In this document: positions 5,866-13,972 of the stretch, piece by piece
Position numbering within the stretch: the first letter of the stretch is position 1
How the letters are laid out: every line of letters starts with the position of its first letter
Made by a program: the position numbers and the translations under genes
IMG/VR virus record: IMGVR_UViG_3300034112_001658
Location: 1-20,008 of that record
Origin: a virus
DNA length: 20,008 bases
Reading direction: 5' to 3' (one strand)
Notes under the pieces: model-generated
Seen by the model: the letters and a program-made list of their open reading frames with translations, nothing else
Databases searched by the model: none
What the model was told of the DNA's origin: nothing

Positions 5866-7832
5866 CAGCCTTCCAATCCCCACGGCCGGCTGAATGGCCT
5901 AGGTAGGCGCAGAGCCACCATCTGCCCCGGTTTGCAACCAGAAACGGTGATCTCAAACTTTCGGGCCGCGGTGTACGGCGGGACGAAGTGCTTGAATCGG
6001 ACCCCGTTCATTCGAGCCCACACTTCCGAGCCGGATTCCGACACCACCTGTTCCACACGCGGGTCGGTGTCCACAAACGCGTTCTCGGCGGGTGCGGTGG
6101 CACCCTCCAACCGCACAGCCGTGGTGACCCTCGGTTTCCTGCCGCCCGTCAACGCCACCTGGGTGGGTTCGAGTTGGGGCACATCCTTCCCCGAAAGATT
6201 CCCCAGGAACGTGATCTGGAATGGGTGTGACCCTTCGGTGGTGGTGCGGATATCCACGGACGGGTTCTTCCCCCCCGTCAGCCGGGACGCATCGAACTTG
6301 AGCATCTCCGCGTTATAGCCGGATAAGCTGCCGCCGAACGTGATCGTGTATTTGCGGCCACCAGGGGTCAGGATCTTGGTGTTCACCGCGATGCCCGCAC
6401 CCCCGGACAGTCCGGAAGCGTCAGCGGTCAAACGGTTCACGTTCACCCCAGCCAAATTGCCCTGGAACGCGACCTTCCACCACGGCCCACCACCGAACAA
6501 CCCGGCCCCGGTCACGTTGATGTCAAACGAACCGATACTCGCCAGCTTCGACAGTTCAAACGCAACCGTGAGATTGGATGCGTTGTAGGGGATTTCCCCT
6601 GTGGTCTCACCGTCGAACGTCAGCTTGAATGTGCCCTTGGTGGGTTCACCGACGATGCGGATTTCCTGCACACAGTCTTTGGAATCCTGCTCCACTGTCA
6701 CACCGACCATCGACACCTGGGGGAGCGCAGCCAACGCGGCATACACATTCAGGGCGATAGCGTTGAACGGAATCCAGTCAGTCCAGTTGTCTTCAAATGC
6801 AAGCCGGAACGAACCTCCGGTAGCGCCGCCAGTCAATTCGACGGTCTGCTGCTCATTCACCGCCGGGTTGCGGGTGACCTCAACATCCCCGGCGGCGATC
6901 TGAGCCAACGCCACCAAAGCGTTCTGGATCTGCGTTGTGGACGCATTATGCGGGATGTTGCCGGTGGTTTCCGAACCGAACCTCAGTTTGAAGTTCCCCC
7001 CAGTCGGGCGGCCGTCAATGACCAACTGTTGGATCTCGTTGGTACGCAACCCACCGATCAAACCCGGCAACCGAAGCCTACGGTTCTTCTGGTCGTCGTC
7101 CTGCCACGAATAGTCGGGCAGGGTCCAGATCGCCGCCCGCGACTTCGGCGCACCCAGCCACGGCAGCCACGGGATGTACGGCTCCGCGGGGGCCTCAGTG
7201 GAACCAGGAACACTCCATTTAGGCCAGATGATCTGGTCAGTCGGATTCACCTTCGGGACATCAATGAACAGTGTTTCCTTGGGCAGTTCGTTCTGCGGCC
7301 ACGGCCACGGCAACTGCAACGCATTCGGGTCGAAGCTGGTGTCGGTTTGCGTGACAGCGGTGTGAATCTCATCCTCCCCCCACCAAAACGGGTCGTAAGC
7401 CACGCACACCATCGACACCCGGTTAATGGTGTGCATCCGCGGATCGGTGGTGGTGTCCACCTGGGGGGACTCCAGCAGTCGCACCTTCAAATAGCGGGTG
7501 CCAGACTCCGGGGTCGTCACAAACAGTTTGCAGTCAGCCTCAAAAGACCACGCTTTGCGCCACTCCGAATCCCGCGACAACCACGACAGGTTCTTCGACG
7601 GGTCATCCAGGATTTCCACGGCGAAAACCAAGTCGCGCCGCAGAATACGGTGATTCAGATACCGTGAGCCCGGATAGTTACCGGGCTCCTCGGACACCAC
7701 CTTCACCGGCGGGTCGAAGAACTCCCGCAGCCCCGTCCCCAAAAACACGCCTTTATCCCCGGCGTTAGGGCCGGCGATGGTGAACCGCTCCCCGGTGACA
7801 CCCTCCAGCTCAACTACGGTGTCAGGTCTCAC
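5865..7832 (-). CDS. L5 gp27-like minor tail protein with inserted repeat array
   Basis: A tail-tip minor protein of about 655 residues, probably distal-tail or hub-associated. The first ~265 residues (VVELEGVTGERF, PPVKVVSEEPGNYPGSRYL, SRDSEWRKAW, CVAYDPFWW, PTDQIIWPKWSVPGSTE, NRRLRLPGL) and the last ~60 (ESGSEVWARMNGVRF, then MVALRLPRPFSRPWGLEG) match the L5 gp27 family as I recall it. Between them lie about 310 extra residues of repeats; the family is normally near 350 residues. GTG 7832 is preferred as the start because GGGAG lies about five bases upstream. TTG 7844 is an alternative that would overlap the tape measure stop and add four residues. The stop overlaps the next gene. Confidence 0.88.
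   Translation of the reverse strand: MRPDTVVELEGVTGERFTIAGPNAGDKGVFLGTGLREFFDPPVKVVSEEPGNYPGSRYLNHRILRRDLVFAVEILDDPSKNLSWLSRDSEWRKAWSFEADCKLFVTTPESGTRYLKVRLLESPQVDTTTDPRMHTINRVSMVCVAYDPFWWGEDEIHTAVTQTDTSFDPNALQLPWPWPQNELPKETLFIDVPKVNPTDQIIWPKWSVPGSTEAPAEPYIPWLPWLGAPKSRAAIWTLPDYSWQDDDQKNRRLRLPGLIGGLRTNEIQQLVIDGRPTGGNFKLRFGSETTGNIPHNASTTQIQNALVALAQIAAGDVEVTRNPAVNEQQTVELTGGATGGSFRLAFEDNWTDWIPFNAIALNVYAALAALPQVSMVGVTVEQDSKDCVQEIRIVGEPTKGTFKLTFDGETTGEIPYNASNLTVAFELSKLASIGSFDINVTGAGLFGGGPWWKVAFQGNLAGVNVNRLTADASGLSGGAGIAVNTKILTPGGRKYTITFGGSLSGYNAEMLKFDASRLTGGKNPSVDIRTTTEGSHPFQITFLGNLSGKDVPQLEPTQVALTGGRKPRVTTAVRLEGATAPAENAFVDTDPRVEQVVSESGSEVWARMNGVRFKHFVPPYTAARKFEITVSGCKPGQMVALRLPRPFSRPWGLEG
6090..7045 (-). 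repeat. Degenerate protein repeats inside gp27-like minor tail gene
   Basis: Two related repeat motifs occur in series. Type A appears three times: a segment like GGNFKLRFGSETTGNIPHNA, followed by a helix and a valine strand (other copies begin GGSFRLAFEDNWTDWIPFNA and KGTFKLTFDGETTGEIPYNA). Type B appears three times: WWKVAFQGNLAGVNVNRLTA, then a segment starting YTITFGGSLSGYNAEMLKFD, then one starting FQITFLGNLSGKDVPQLEP, each ending in L(S/T)GG. Order is A-A-A-B-B-B. Such A-B repeats resemble modules seen in other actinobacterial phage and surface proteins. They are probably beta-sandwich spacers or glycan-binding units. Confidence 0.75.
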
Positions 7833-7833
7833 G

Positions 7834-10800
7834 TTATCTCCCAATAGTTGCTTGCATTTGCCGGTTCTGAAGGGTTCTTTGGCCGCTCAAAGCGTCATCC
7901 ATGTTCGCCACGTTGAACACGAAACTGGTTGCGTAGTCGAGCCCTTGCTGCATCAGCGACGGGATAGCGCCCTGCCCGGACCAACCCAGGTCGGACAGGA
8001 ACTGGTTTCCGTTTGCGGTGGCGAAGTCCAACGGCATCTTCTGGAGGCTCTTGATCTGATCCTGGTAGCCCTGCGACGTGGATGACATTTGCCCGCCGTA
8101 CTTCTGGGCGTAGGCCAGTTGGTCGCGCTGCAACTCGAGCGCGGTTTTCTGGTTGCGGATCTGCTCAAGCTGCGCCTTGATAGCGGCCTTGTCCGCGTTC
8201 GGTGCTCCCTTCGCCAACTCGGCCTGCTTGCGGGCGATCGCCAACTCAGCGAGACGCTGCGTCAACTCCGCAACCTGCTGCTTGGACTCCGACGTGCTCA
8301 ACGGGGCCAGAGACGCCGCAGCGCCGTCCATTGACTGCCGGAAATCCTGCGCCGGAACCGCCAACGCCGAAACCTGACTTTGCAGCCCCGACAAGCCGCC
8401 GCTGAACTGGTTCACCGAACTCGTCGCCTCACCGAGGTTGAAGTTGAACACCACACCCTCGGCGTTACCGAACACATCTTTGACTTGCTGCATCATCAGG
8501 CGGGCGATCCCCACCACTTCACCCACAGCGCCCTTGATTCCGCCGGCGAACCCGGTACCGATGGCTTCACCGGACCTATCCACCCAGCCCGACCCGGCGA
8601 ACGGCCCCTTGTCGGCCGGGGAGTTCGGGAAGAACTGCCTCGCCGCAGCCATCAACGATTGGGCGGCCGCGGCCACCGCACCCGACTGCGAAGAAATGCC
8701 GCCCGCGAATTCCCGGCCCACAGCCTCACCGGAAGCCCGGGCAGACGCCGACAAACTCTGCAACGCCGAGGTGATCTGACCCGACCAGCCCTGCACCGCT
8801 GCCACGGCCTGGGAACCGCCGTTGGTGACTGCCGACACCAGATCGTTCATGGCGGTCTGCGCCGAAGTCACTAAGCCGGTGAACGAAGTTTGCGCCAAAG
8901 TTGGTAACTGGCCGATGGAAGCTTGGAATGCGGTGGTGATCTGCGAGCCCGCCGCCCCGACCGCCGAAACGGCCTGACCCAACGCCCCGGTGATCACCGC
9001 GGGAATCTGGTTGAACGCCTGCTGCACCGCGTTGGTGATGTTCCCGGCCTGCTGACCGATGGACAACACCATGAACCCGAACGCCCCGGTGATGCTGGTT
9101 TGCACACCCTGGAACGCTGTGGTGGCCGTCAACGGCAGCTGCTGGAACGCCGTGGAGATAGCGGTGTTCAACTGGGTCACACCCGCTGTCACGGTCTGCT
9201 GGATGACACCCCACGCCCCGGTGATCGCCGGCGCCAACGCGCCGAACGCCTGCCCCACCTTCGCGGGCAGCGTCGACAGCGGCAGCACCGCCTGGTCGAT
9301 GCCCTGCTGCAACACCGGGCCGAGCTGGGTGACCGCGGCTTGGGCCTCAGTGATCACCCCGGTCATCTGGGTTCCGATTTGCGCCTTCACCGCGTCGGTG
9401 ACCCCGGTGCCGGTGAACGCCGACTTCAACGCCTCAGCCTGGGCCTGTTTCGACACATTCACCGCGGCCGACAACTGGTTGTTGATCGCCTCGGTTAAAC
9501 CCGCACCACCGTCGGTGGCAGTTGACGCCGTCGCGGACAGGTTCTGCTGGAACTGCCTGGCCGCCTCACTGCCAGCCTCGGCAGCAGCTTTCGGGGCCTC
9601 ACCGAAGAACTGCCGGAACGGGGCCTTATCACCCAGAACCCCGTCCTTGCCGAACAACCCGAGGAACCCCTCGGTCTGCTTCTGGCTGGTGTCCAAATCC
9701 TGCTTAGCGCCGGTGATCCGCTCAAAGGTTGCCGCGACATCCTTGATCTTGTCGATCGTGTCGACGATGCCGCTGATGATGGTGGCCACATCCTCGAAGC
9801 CGCTTTTCAGCAGCGGCAGGATGTCGTTGACGATCGACCGCAGATCGGCGGCGAAGTCTTTCATCTTCTGCCCGAAAGCAGGATCGGACAGGTTGTCGAA
9901 ACTCCACGCCGCGATGTCCTTGATCGTGCCGCCGATCTCCCCCAACACCGCTTTGAGGTTCTGCATCGCCGAATCGAGTTGCCCGTTGGCGGTGATCTTG
10001 TCCACCCAGGTGGAGAACTCGTTGCCGATCCGGCTGAACGAATCAGCGAGACCGTTGAGGAAGCTGCCCGACAACCCTCTGGTGAGGTTGAGCAGCCCGT
10101 TGGTGAACGCCTGGAATCCCGGTGTCGCCCTGGTGATCGCCGAACTGATGTTGTCGATGATGGTGCGGACGCTTTCCAGGCCCGCGCCGCTGGTGACAAC
10201 ATCGACCACACCACCGAAAGCGTTTGACAGGACCGTGGCGACGTTGGCCAGCTGCCCTTGGATTTTCGGGATGAACTCGCCGACCTTACGGAACGGTTCC
10301 TGCAAACCCTTCTCGAAGGCGCCGCTGACAGCGGTCTTCAGATTGTCGAAGGCCGGTTTGACAGCCTCGGCTGCCTTAGCGATGCCATCCATGCCCAACG
10401 CCAACACCGACGCCGGAACCACCGCGGCGGCCAACAGGCCGGGCAAAGCGACAAGCGCACCAGTGGCCAAAGACAAAGCTGGGGCCGCTAACGCCACGAC
10501 CGCGGCGGCTATCGCCCCGGCCTCACCGAACTTCGCCATCGAGTTCGCGGTGTTTGAGAAACCCTTGGAAAGCCCGGACAGCGACGACGACACCCGGTTG
10601 AATCCACGCAACGCTGTCGCACCGAAACCAGCCGTCGCGGTGGTGAACGCCGCGGAAAACCTGACCAACGATCTACGCACACTGTTGTTGTCGACGTCGA
10701 CTTCCACCGGAACCTTCACCGCTTGGCCGCGCAAACCACGCGCAAACCCCGCCAGGAAAGACCTCACCCGGGTTTGGTCGGCCTCCGGCTCAACCGGAAC

Positions 10801-11019
10801 CTTCACCGCGTTAGCGGCCGAAACTTTGACCTTCGCGTCGGGAAGGTTCGCGGTGGCTGCCCGCACCTCGTCCCGCAGCCGGCTGGTGTCCGCACCAACC
10901 CTGATATCAGCGACTTTACGTTCCAGCTTCTCCAGTTCGCCCTGCAGTTCCTCCCGGAACCGATCCAAATCAGGAATGACCCGGATCGAGACCTTCCCGA
11001 CTTCCTTCGAACCGGCCAT
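7834..11019 (-). CDS. Tape measure protein
   Basis: At 1061 residues this is the longest gene; it sets tail length and is ejected through the tail tube. The N-terminus (KVSIRVIPDLDRFREELQGE) is coiled-coil. Hydrophobic segments occur near residues 165-215 (ALAAPALSLATGALVALPG) and may act in membrane passage. A long Ala/Gln/Thr-rich middle (QQAGNITNAVQQAFNQIPAV) is followed by the typical phage motif FFPNSPADKGPFAGSGW. The C-terminus is again helical. At about 0.15 nm per residue it predicts a tail of roughly 160 nm. The ATG at 11019 has GGAAGG five bases upstream and overlaps the chaperone frameshift ORF by 50 bases. No lysozyme or peptidase domain is evident. Confidence 0.95.
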   Translation of the reverse strand: MAGSKEVGKVSIRVIPDLDRFREELQGELEKLERKVADIRVGADTSRLRDEVRAATANLPDAKVKVSAANAVKVPVEPEADQTRVRSFLAGFARGLRGQAVKVPVEVDVDNNSVRRSLVRFSAAFTTATAGFGATALRGFNRVSSSLSGLSKGFSNTANSMAKFGEAGAIAAAVVALAAPALSLATGALVALPGLLAAAVVPASVLALGMDGIAKAAEAVKPAFDNLKTAVSGAFEKGLQEPFRKVGEFIPKIQGQLANVATVLSNAFGGVVDVVTSGAGLESVRTIIDNISSAITRATPGFQAFTNGLLNLTRGLSGSFLNGLADSFSRIGNEFSTWVDKITANGQLDSAMQNLKAVLGEIGGTIKDIAAWSFDNLSDPAFGQKMKDFAADLRSIVNDILPLLKSGFEDVATIISGIVDTIDKIKDVAATFERITGAKQDLDTSQKQTEGFLGLFGKDGVLGDKAPFRQFFGEAPKAAAEAGSEAARQFQQNLSATASTATDGGAGLTEAINNQLSAAVNVSKQAQAEALKSAFTGTGVTDAVKAQIGTQMTGVITEAQAAVTQLGPVLQQGIDQAVLPLSTLPAKVGQAFGALAPAITGAWGVIQQTVTAGVTQLNTAISTAFQQLPLTATTAFQGVQTSITGAFGFMVLSIGQQAGNITNAVQQAFNQIPAVITGALGQAVSAVGAAGSQITTAFQASIGQLPTLAQTSFTGLVTSAQTAMNDLVSAVTNGGSQAVAAVQGWSGQITSALQSLSASARASGEAVGREFAGGISSQSGAVAAAAQSLMAAARQFFPNSPADKGPFAGSGWVDRSGEAIGTGFAGGIKGAVGEVVGIARLMMQQVKDVFGNAEGVVFNFNLGEATSSVNQFSGGLSGLQSQVSALAVPAQDFRQSMDGAAASLAPLSTSESKQQVAELTQRLAELAIARKQAELAKGAPNADKAAIKAQLEQIRNQKTALELQRDQLAYAQKYGGQMSSTSQGYQDQIKSLQKMPLDFATANGNQFLSDLGWSGQGAIPSLMQQGLDYATSFVFNVANMDDALSGQRTLQNRQMQATIGR

Positions 11020-11775
11020 CTGAACCTTCCTCAGCCAACTTTTGGGCCGCGATAGCGGCGAATGAACCAGCGCCGCGGCGCTTCGGACGGTCAGGGATGG
11101 GGAACGGCTCCGGCGGCTTCGGCCGGGACTTCACATGCGCCGACACATAGGTGTGCTGCAAAGCCCGAACCGCGTTCACCGTCGCCGCCGCCGCATACCG
11201 GGACGCGTCCCAACCGCGGAACTCCTGCCCACCACGCACAGCAGCGTTGAACCGCCCACCCTCAGGCAAGCCGCGGATCAACACCAACAACCACAGCGGG
11301 GTCAGCGGGCTGCCCGGATGCATCAGATCCCGCAAATCCACCCGGTAATGCTCGAGCAGGTCAGCGGCCAAATGCTCACCGTACTCATCTATGAGGTCGG
11401 CGAGCCCTCGGCTTCCCCCGCCTGGGTGCCCTCCATCCACCGCGAAAACACCCGCAGCGTCAACGCCAAATCGTCCTCAATGGACTCCACAAGCCTCGCG
11501 CCGAGCTTCTCGTTGTCGGCCACCAAAGGCAGGATCTTCAACGCGATCTGAGCGGACTGCTCAGTGGCCACCAAACCGTCCTGGTCCTCGTCTTTCTGGA
11601 TGGCGGACAGCTCATCGAGCAGTGTGTACACCTGTTCCCGGGTGGTTTTGGGGAGCCGCAGAAGGTTCCGCAGCGTCAACGTTTTCCCCTCCCCCACGTC
11701 CAGTTGGCAGGGGGCGAATTCGCGCTCGATGTCTTCGCGGAGGGAATCCAAAGTCAAAATGTTGTTGTTGGGCAT
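10970..11775 (-). CDS. Tail assembly chaperone G-T fusion made by -1 frameshift
   Basis: The same start as the G-type chaperone is read through the slippery heptamer G-GGG-GAA (11419-11413) into the -1 frame. Translation continues GGSRGLADLIDEYGEHLAAD to the stop at 10970, giving about 268 residues. The downstream frame has no good start near the overlap. Its C-terminal part is basic (PFPIPDRPKRRGAGSF), as is usual for the T domain that contacts the major tail protein. Position and length fit L5 gp25. Frameshift efficiency cannot be judged; I see only weak downstream pairing (GAGG/CCTC) as a possible stimulator. Confidence 0.9.
11389..11775 (-). CDS. Tail assembly chaperone (G-type, unshifted product)
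   Basis: A 128-residue protein starting MPNNNILTLDSLREDIEREF, the counterpart of lambda gpG and L5 gp24. It is acidic and mostly helical (LRLPKTTREQVYTLLDELSA, later SIEDDLALTLRVFSRWMEG). It lies between the major tail and tape measure genes, the standard place. The ATG at 11775 has GAAAGG about seven bases upstream. A longer reading from further upstream would run through the intergenic hairpin and is rejected. It binds the tape measure during tube polymerisation and is not in the virion (family knowledge). The slip site GGGGGAA lies about ten codons before its stop. Confidence 0.92.
   Translation of the reverse strand: MPNNNILTLDSLREDIEREFAPCQLDVGEGKTLTLRNLLRLPKTTREQVYTLLDELSAIQKDEDQDGLVATEQSAQIALKILPLVADNEKLGARLVESIEDDLALTLRVFSRWMEGTQAGEAEGSPTS
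11413..11419 (-). promoter_or_regulatory. Programmed -1 frameshift slippery site
   Basis: The minus-strand heptamer GGGGGAA is read G-GGG-GAA in the zero frame. A one-base slip back gives GGG-GGA, and both tRNAs can re-pair mostly. It lies in the short overlap (11389-11440) between the two chaperone frames, the only place where a shift can join them. Confidence 0.88.
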
Positions 11776-11822
11776 GGCTGGGCCTTTCTCATAGCGGGTC
11801 TTTGGCGGGCAGTGTGGTGAAG

Positions 11823-11860
11823 GGGGGAGGGGAGCGGCCCGCCAGGAACTCCCCTCCCCC
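11823..11860 (-). other. Perfect 12-bp hairpin after major tail gene
   Basis: GGGGGAGGGGAG (11823-11834) pairs perfectly with CTCCCCTCCCCC (11849-11860) around a 14-base loop. It starts eight bases after the major tail stop on the minus strand. No U-tract follows, so it is not a classical terminator. It could protect the 3' end of a processed major-tail mRNA or partly attenuate transcription into the chaperone and tape measure genes, which are needed in lower amounts. Confidence 0.72.
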
Positions 11861-11867
11861 GGCCTAC

Positions 11868-12542
11868 TCACGGGACGAAGAAGTCCTTGTTGATCCAGGA
11901 GAACTTCACTTCGGTGTTGTGGCGCAGCAGCGTCGCCCGGATGGGCAGCGCCGCGAACTCGTCGGTGGCCATTTCCACCGCATCGTCCCGCCTGAACGAC
12001 GCCTTGTGGGCGTGGAACCCGATCTTGTTGTCGCCGTCCACGATCAGGATGAACAGGGCCTTCTCCACCGGGACGGTGGTACCGCCGGCCACACCGAATA
12101 CACCGGTCGTGGTGGGCAGGGCGTCCTTGCCGTAGTACAGCTCGAACGCACCCGAGTCGAACTGGTGCAGTTTGAAGACGAGGTAGTCAGCGACCGGTTT
12201 GGTTTCCACCTCGCGCAGCGACTCGTTCTGCCAAGTGCCACGCGTCTCCAGATCGCCGCCGTCGTAACCGAACTCCGGCAGATCATCGCGGGAGGTGTGC
12301 CCGACGTTGACCCACGCCACAGGCAGTGTGGTCTTCGCATCCGCGGCAGCCGAACGGCCACCGGCCTTGCCGCCAGCGTCAGCGTCGGGGTCAACAACAA
12401 CATCGTCAACCCCGGCTTCGAGAAGCAGCTTCGGGGTAGCCAGAGCGGCAAGCTCAGTTGGGGTCGGTGCGGCAGTTCCGACCGGGGCCGTGAAAATGAA
12501 CCCAGTCGCAGCGGTGATCACCGCTTTGTCATTGATTGGCAT
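11868..12542 (-). CDS. Major tail (tube) protein
   Basis: A 224-residue protein, the likely tube subunit that polymerises around the tape measure. Its position, between the tail terminator and the frameshifting chaperones, is diagnostic. The start (MPINDKAVITAATGFIFTAP) and core (TLPVAWVNVGHTSRDDLPEF, later DGDNKIGFHAHKASFRRDDA) resemble L5 gp23 as recalled. A Gly/Ala/Asp-rich stretch near residues 50-68 (DPDADAGGKAGGRSAAADA) looks like a flexible loop. The ATG at 12542 has AGGAG about ten bases upstream. A strong hairpin lies directly after its stop. No C-terminal Ig-like domain is present. Confidence 0.92.
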   Translation of the reverse strand: MPINDKAVITAATGFIFTAPVGTAAPTPTELAALATPKLLLEAGVDDVVVDPDADAGGKAGGRSAAADAKTTLPVAWVNVGHTSRDDLPEFGYDGGDLETRGTWQNESLREVETKPVADYLVFKLHQFDSGAFELYYGKDALPTTTGVFGVAGGTTVPVEKALFILIVDGDNKIGFHAHKASFRRDDAVEMATDEFAALPIRATLLRHNTEVKFSWINKDFFVP

Positions 12543-12557
12543 GTCTATTTACTCCTG

Positions 12558-12968
12558 TTACTTGATTGGAAGGGGCCGAACCCCGAATGCGATAAGTCCC
12601 TGAACCCGCCAGGAGTCCTGGAAAGGAGACGGGTACTGGGCGGCGCCAGAGGTCTCCCGTATTGAATGCAGATAGCCGGTATCTGTTCGTGCCTGATTCC
12701 TCGCAGCCGAATACAGCGCCTCCAGGGCGTCCTCGTACAGCTGCTCGGTTTCCACCAACCCCTCTATGCCGTAAGCGGTCAACTCAATGACCGGCATGGC
12801 CAACTGGGTAGGTCTTCGGTCGTGCCGCATCCCACCGATCCGCCTGACTTGCAGCATCGGGAAATCACGAAAGTCGATGTCCTCCACCCAGGAACCGACC
12901 TTCACATCGGGAAACGAGTCCCGCAGGATGGGGAGAATGACCGACTGGATGCGAGGCATCCTCGACAT
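12558..12968 (-). CDS. Tail terminator protein
   Basis: A 136-residue protein starting MSRMPRIQSVILPILRDSFP. It should cap the head-proximal end of the tail tube and join it to the neck. The helix-strand pattern (ILPILRDSFPDVKVGSWVED, then FPMLQVRRIGG) and its place just before the major tail gene fit the tail terminator, L5 gp22. ATG 12968 is chosen because GGAGG lies five bases upstream. GTG 12974 would add two residues but sits too close to the ribosome site. Confidence 0.85.
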   Translation of the reverse strand: MSRMPRIQSVILPILRDSFPDVKVGSWVEDIDFRDFPMLQVRRIGGMRHDRRPTQLAMPVIELTAYGIEGLVETEQLYEDALEALYSAARNQARTDTGYLHSIRETSGAAQYPSPFQDSWRVQGLIAFGVRPLPIK

Positions 12969-12978
12969 ACTCACCTCC

Positions 12979-13335
12979 CTAGGCTTGGCTGTGCGTCCCC
13001 GTCATGATGTAAAGACCGAACGGCGCTCTCGTGCGGGTGCCCTCCAACTTCCCCGAGGGGGCGTGCCCGTACTCGATGGCCATCGCGTTCTCGGCGGTCA
13101 TGGAGACGTGATAGTCGCAGGTGTAGCGGCCGTCCGCTTCGGACACCTCGATGGCGGTTTCGCCGGCCGAGTCGCGGTCGTACTTCACCCATTTCGTTGA
13201 TGAGCGGGCAGCTGTTAAACGGGTTTGCGCGATGCCCTCCAAGCGGCCCGCTTCGTCCCGCAACGCACCCTTCACCCCACCCATGTGGGCGATCATCCCG
13301 TTGAACGCTTTGCCCTTCTTGTAGATCTCAGCCAT
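12979..13335 (-). CDS. HK97 gp10-like neck/tail completion protein
   Basis: A 118-residue protein starting MAEIYKKGKAFNGMIAHMGG. The segment AMAIEYGHAPSGKLEG carries the (I/V)EYGH/G-type signature of HK97 gp10-like proteins, which act at the head-tail joining step or early tail assembly. The first 45 residues are helical. The ATG at 13335 overlaps the previous stop (ATGA) and the gene ends ten bases before the terminator start. It corresponds by order to L5 gp21. Confidence 0.85.
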   Translation of the reverse strand: MAEIYKKGKAFNGMIAHMGGVKGALRDEAGRLEGIAQTRLTAARSSTKWVKYDRDSAGETAIEVSEADGRYTCDYHVSMTAENAMAIEYGHAPSGKLEGTRTRAPFGLYIMTGTHSQA

Positions 13336-13682
13336 CAGTACCTCTTGATGGTGTAGATCAGGTGGGCGGTGCGCGGAGAGTTGCTGTACCTCAACGGGTC
13401 ACCGTGGATGACCCACCGCTCACCCATCCACTCAATTTGGGACTGGGCACCCAACACGCATCTCAGGCCGCGGGGGAACCGCAGCGAATACACCTTCTCG
13501 CTGTCGAACCCGTCCCCGTACTGGTCGGCTGAGGCTGCACCACCGGAACCCAACGGTTGGATGCGTGCCCTGGCGCGGAACCCGCACTTAGCGGCTTGGG
13601 TTTTCGTGTTCCCGTCCGCGTCGGTGACCTTTTCCTCCGGGAACACAACCACGCACTGATTACCCCTATCGAGGAGGCTCAT
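13335..13682 (-). CDS. Head-tail stopper / connector protein
   Basis: A 115-residue, mostly beta-strand protein starting MSLLDRGNQCVVVFPEEKVT. Its size, beta content (SLRFPRGLRCVLGAQSQIEW, then MGERWVIHGDPLRYSN) and position before the gp10-like gene fit the head-tail stopper that closes the head after packaging. A small pre-turn (GSGGAASADQYGDGFD) may be the loop that plugs the channel; this is an inference. The ATG at 13682 overlaps the previous stop by four bases. Confidence 0.8.
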   Translation of the reverse strand: MSLLDRGNQCVVVFPEEKVTDADGNTKTQAAKCGFRARARIQPLGSGGAASADQYGDGFDSEKVYSLRFPRGLRCVLGAQSQIEWMGERWVIHGDPLRYSNSPRTAHLIYTIKRY

Positions 13683-13972
13683 TGGGTGAGTGCGGCTTTC
13701 ACGTCCGAGGGCCGGATCAGCTTCGTGCGGTCCTTGAGGACGTGCGGGATGGTGCCGTCAGCGACGAGCCTCTTCAGCCGGTTCATGGAGATGTCAACGA
13801 CACCTGGGATGCGTGTCATCGGGATCGGAGTGTCGTCTTCTCCACGGCCCTCCACCCGGTCACCGTGATCTTCGGTGGAGCCTTCCGCCCAGGACTTCCC
13901 GGCCAGCAGCAGCTTCGCCAACGACTCTGGCAGGTCGACGTTGATTTCTCCGTTGGTGATTTCCATAGTCAC
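13679..13972 (-). CDS. Small connector-region protein with winged-helix-like C-terminus
   Basis: A 97-residue protein read from GTG 13972 (GTGA overlap with the previous stop, AAGG upstream). ATG 13966 would be two residues shorter. The N-terminus resembles a short beta/helix segment (MEITNGEINVDLPESLAKLL). The C-terminal 35 residues (MNRLKRLVADGTIPHVLKDR, then TKLIRPSDVKAAL) look like a small excisionase-type winged helix. Equivalent small genes occur in L5-like connector cassettes, so a head-tail role is expected. The DNA-binding look is an observation only; a helical adaptor could give the same pattern. Confidence 0.72.
   Translation of the reverse strand: MTMEITNGEINVDLPESLAKLLLAGKSWAEGSTEDHGDRVEGRGEDDTPIPMTRIPGVVDISMNRLKRLVADGTIPHVLKDRTKLIRPSDVKAALTQ

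Noticed and set aside
9059-11023. Long plus-strand open frame (about 650 codons) opposite the tape measure gene
   Set aside because: It is antisense to a well-supported tape measure gene. Its protein is Pro/Ser/Ala-biased, with no recognisable domain and no ribosome site; high GC and biased codon use create such shadows.
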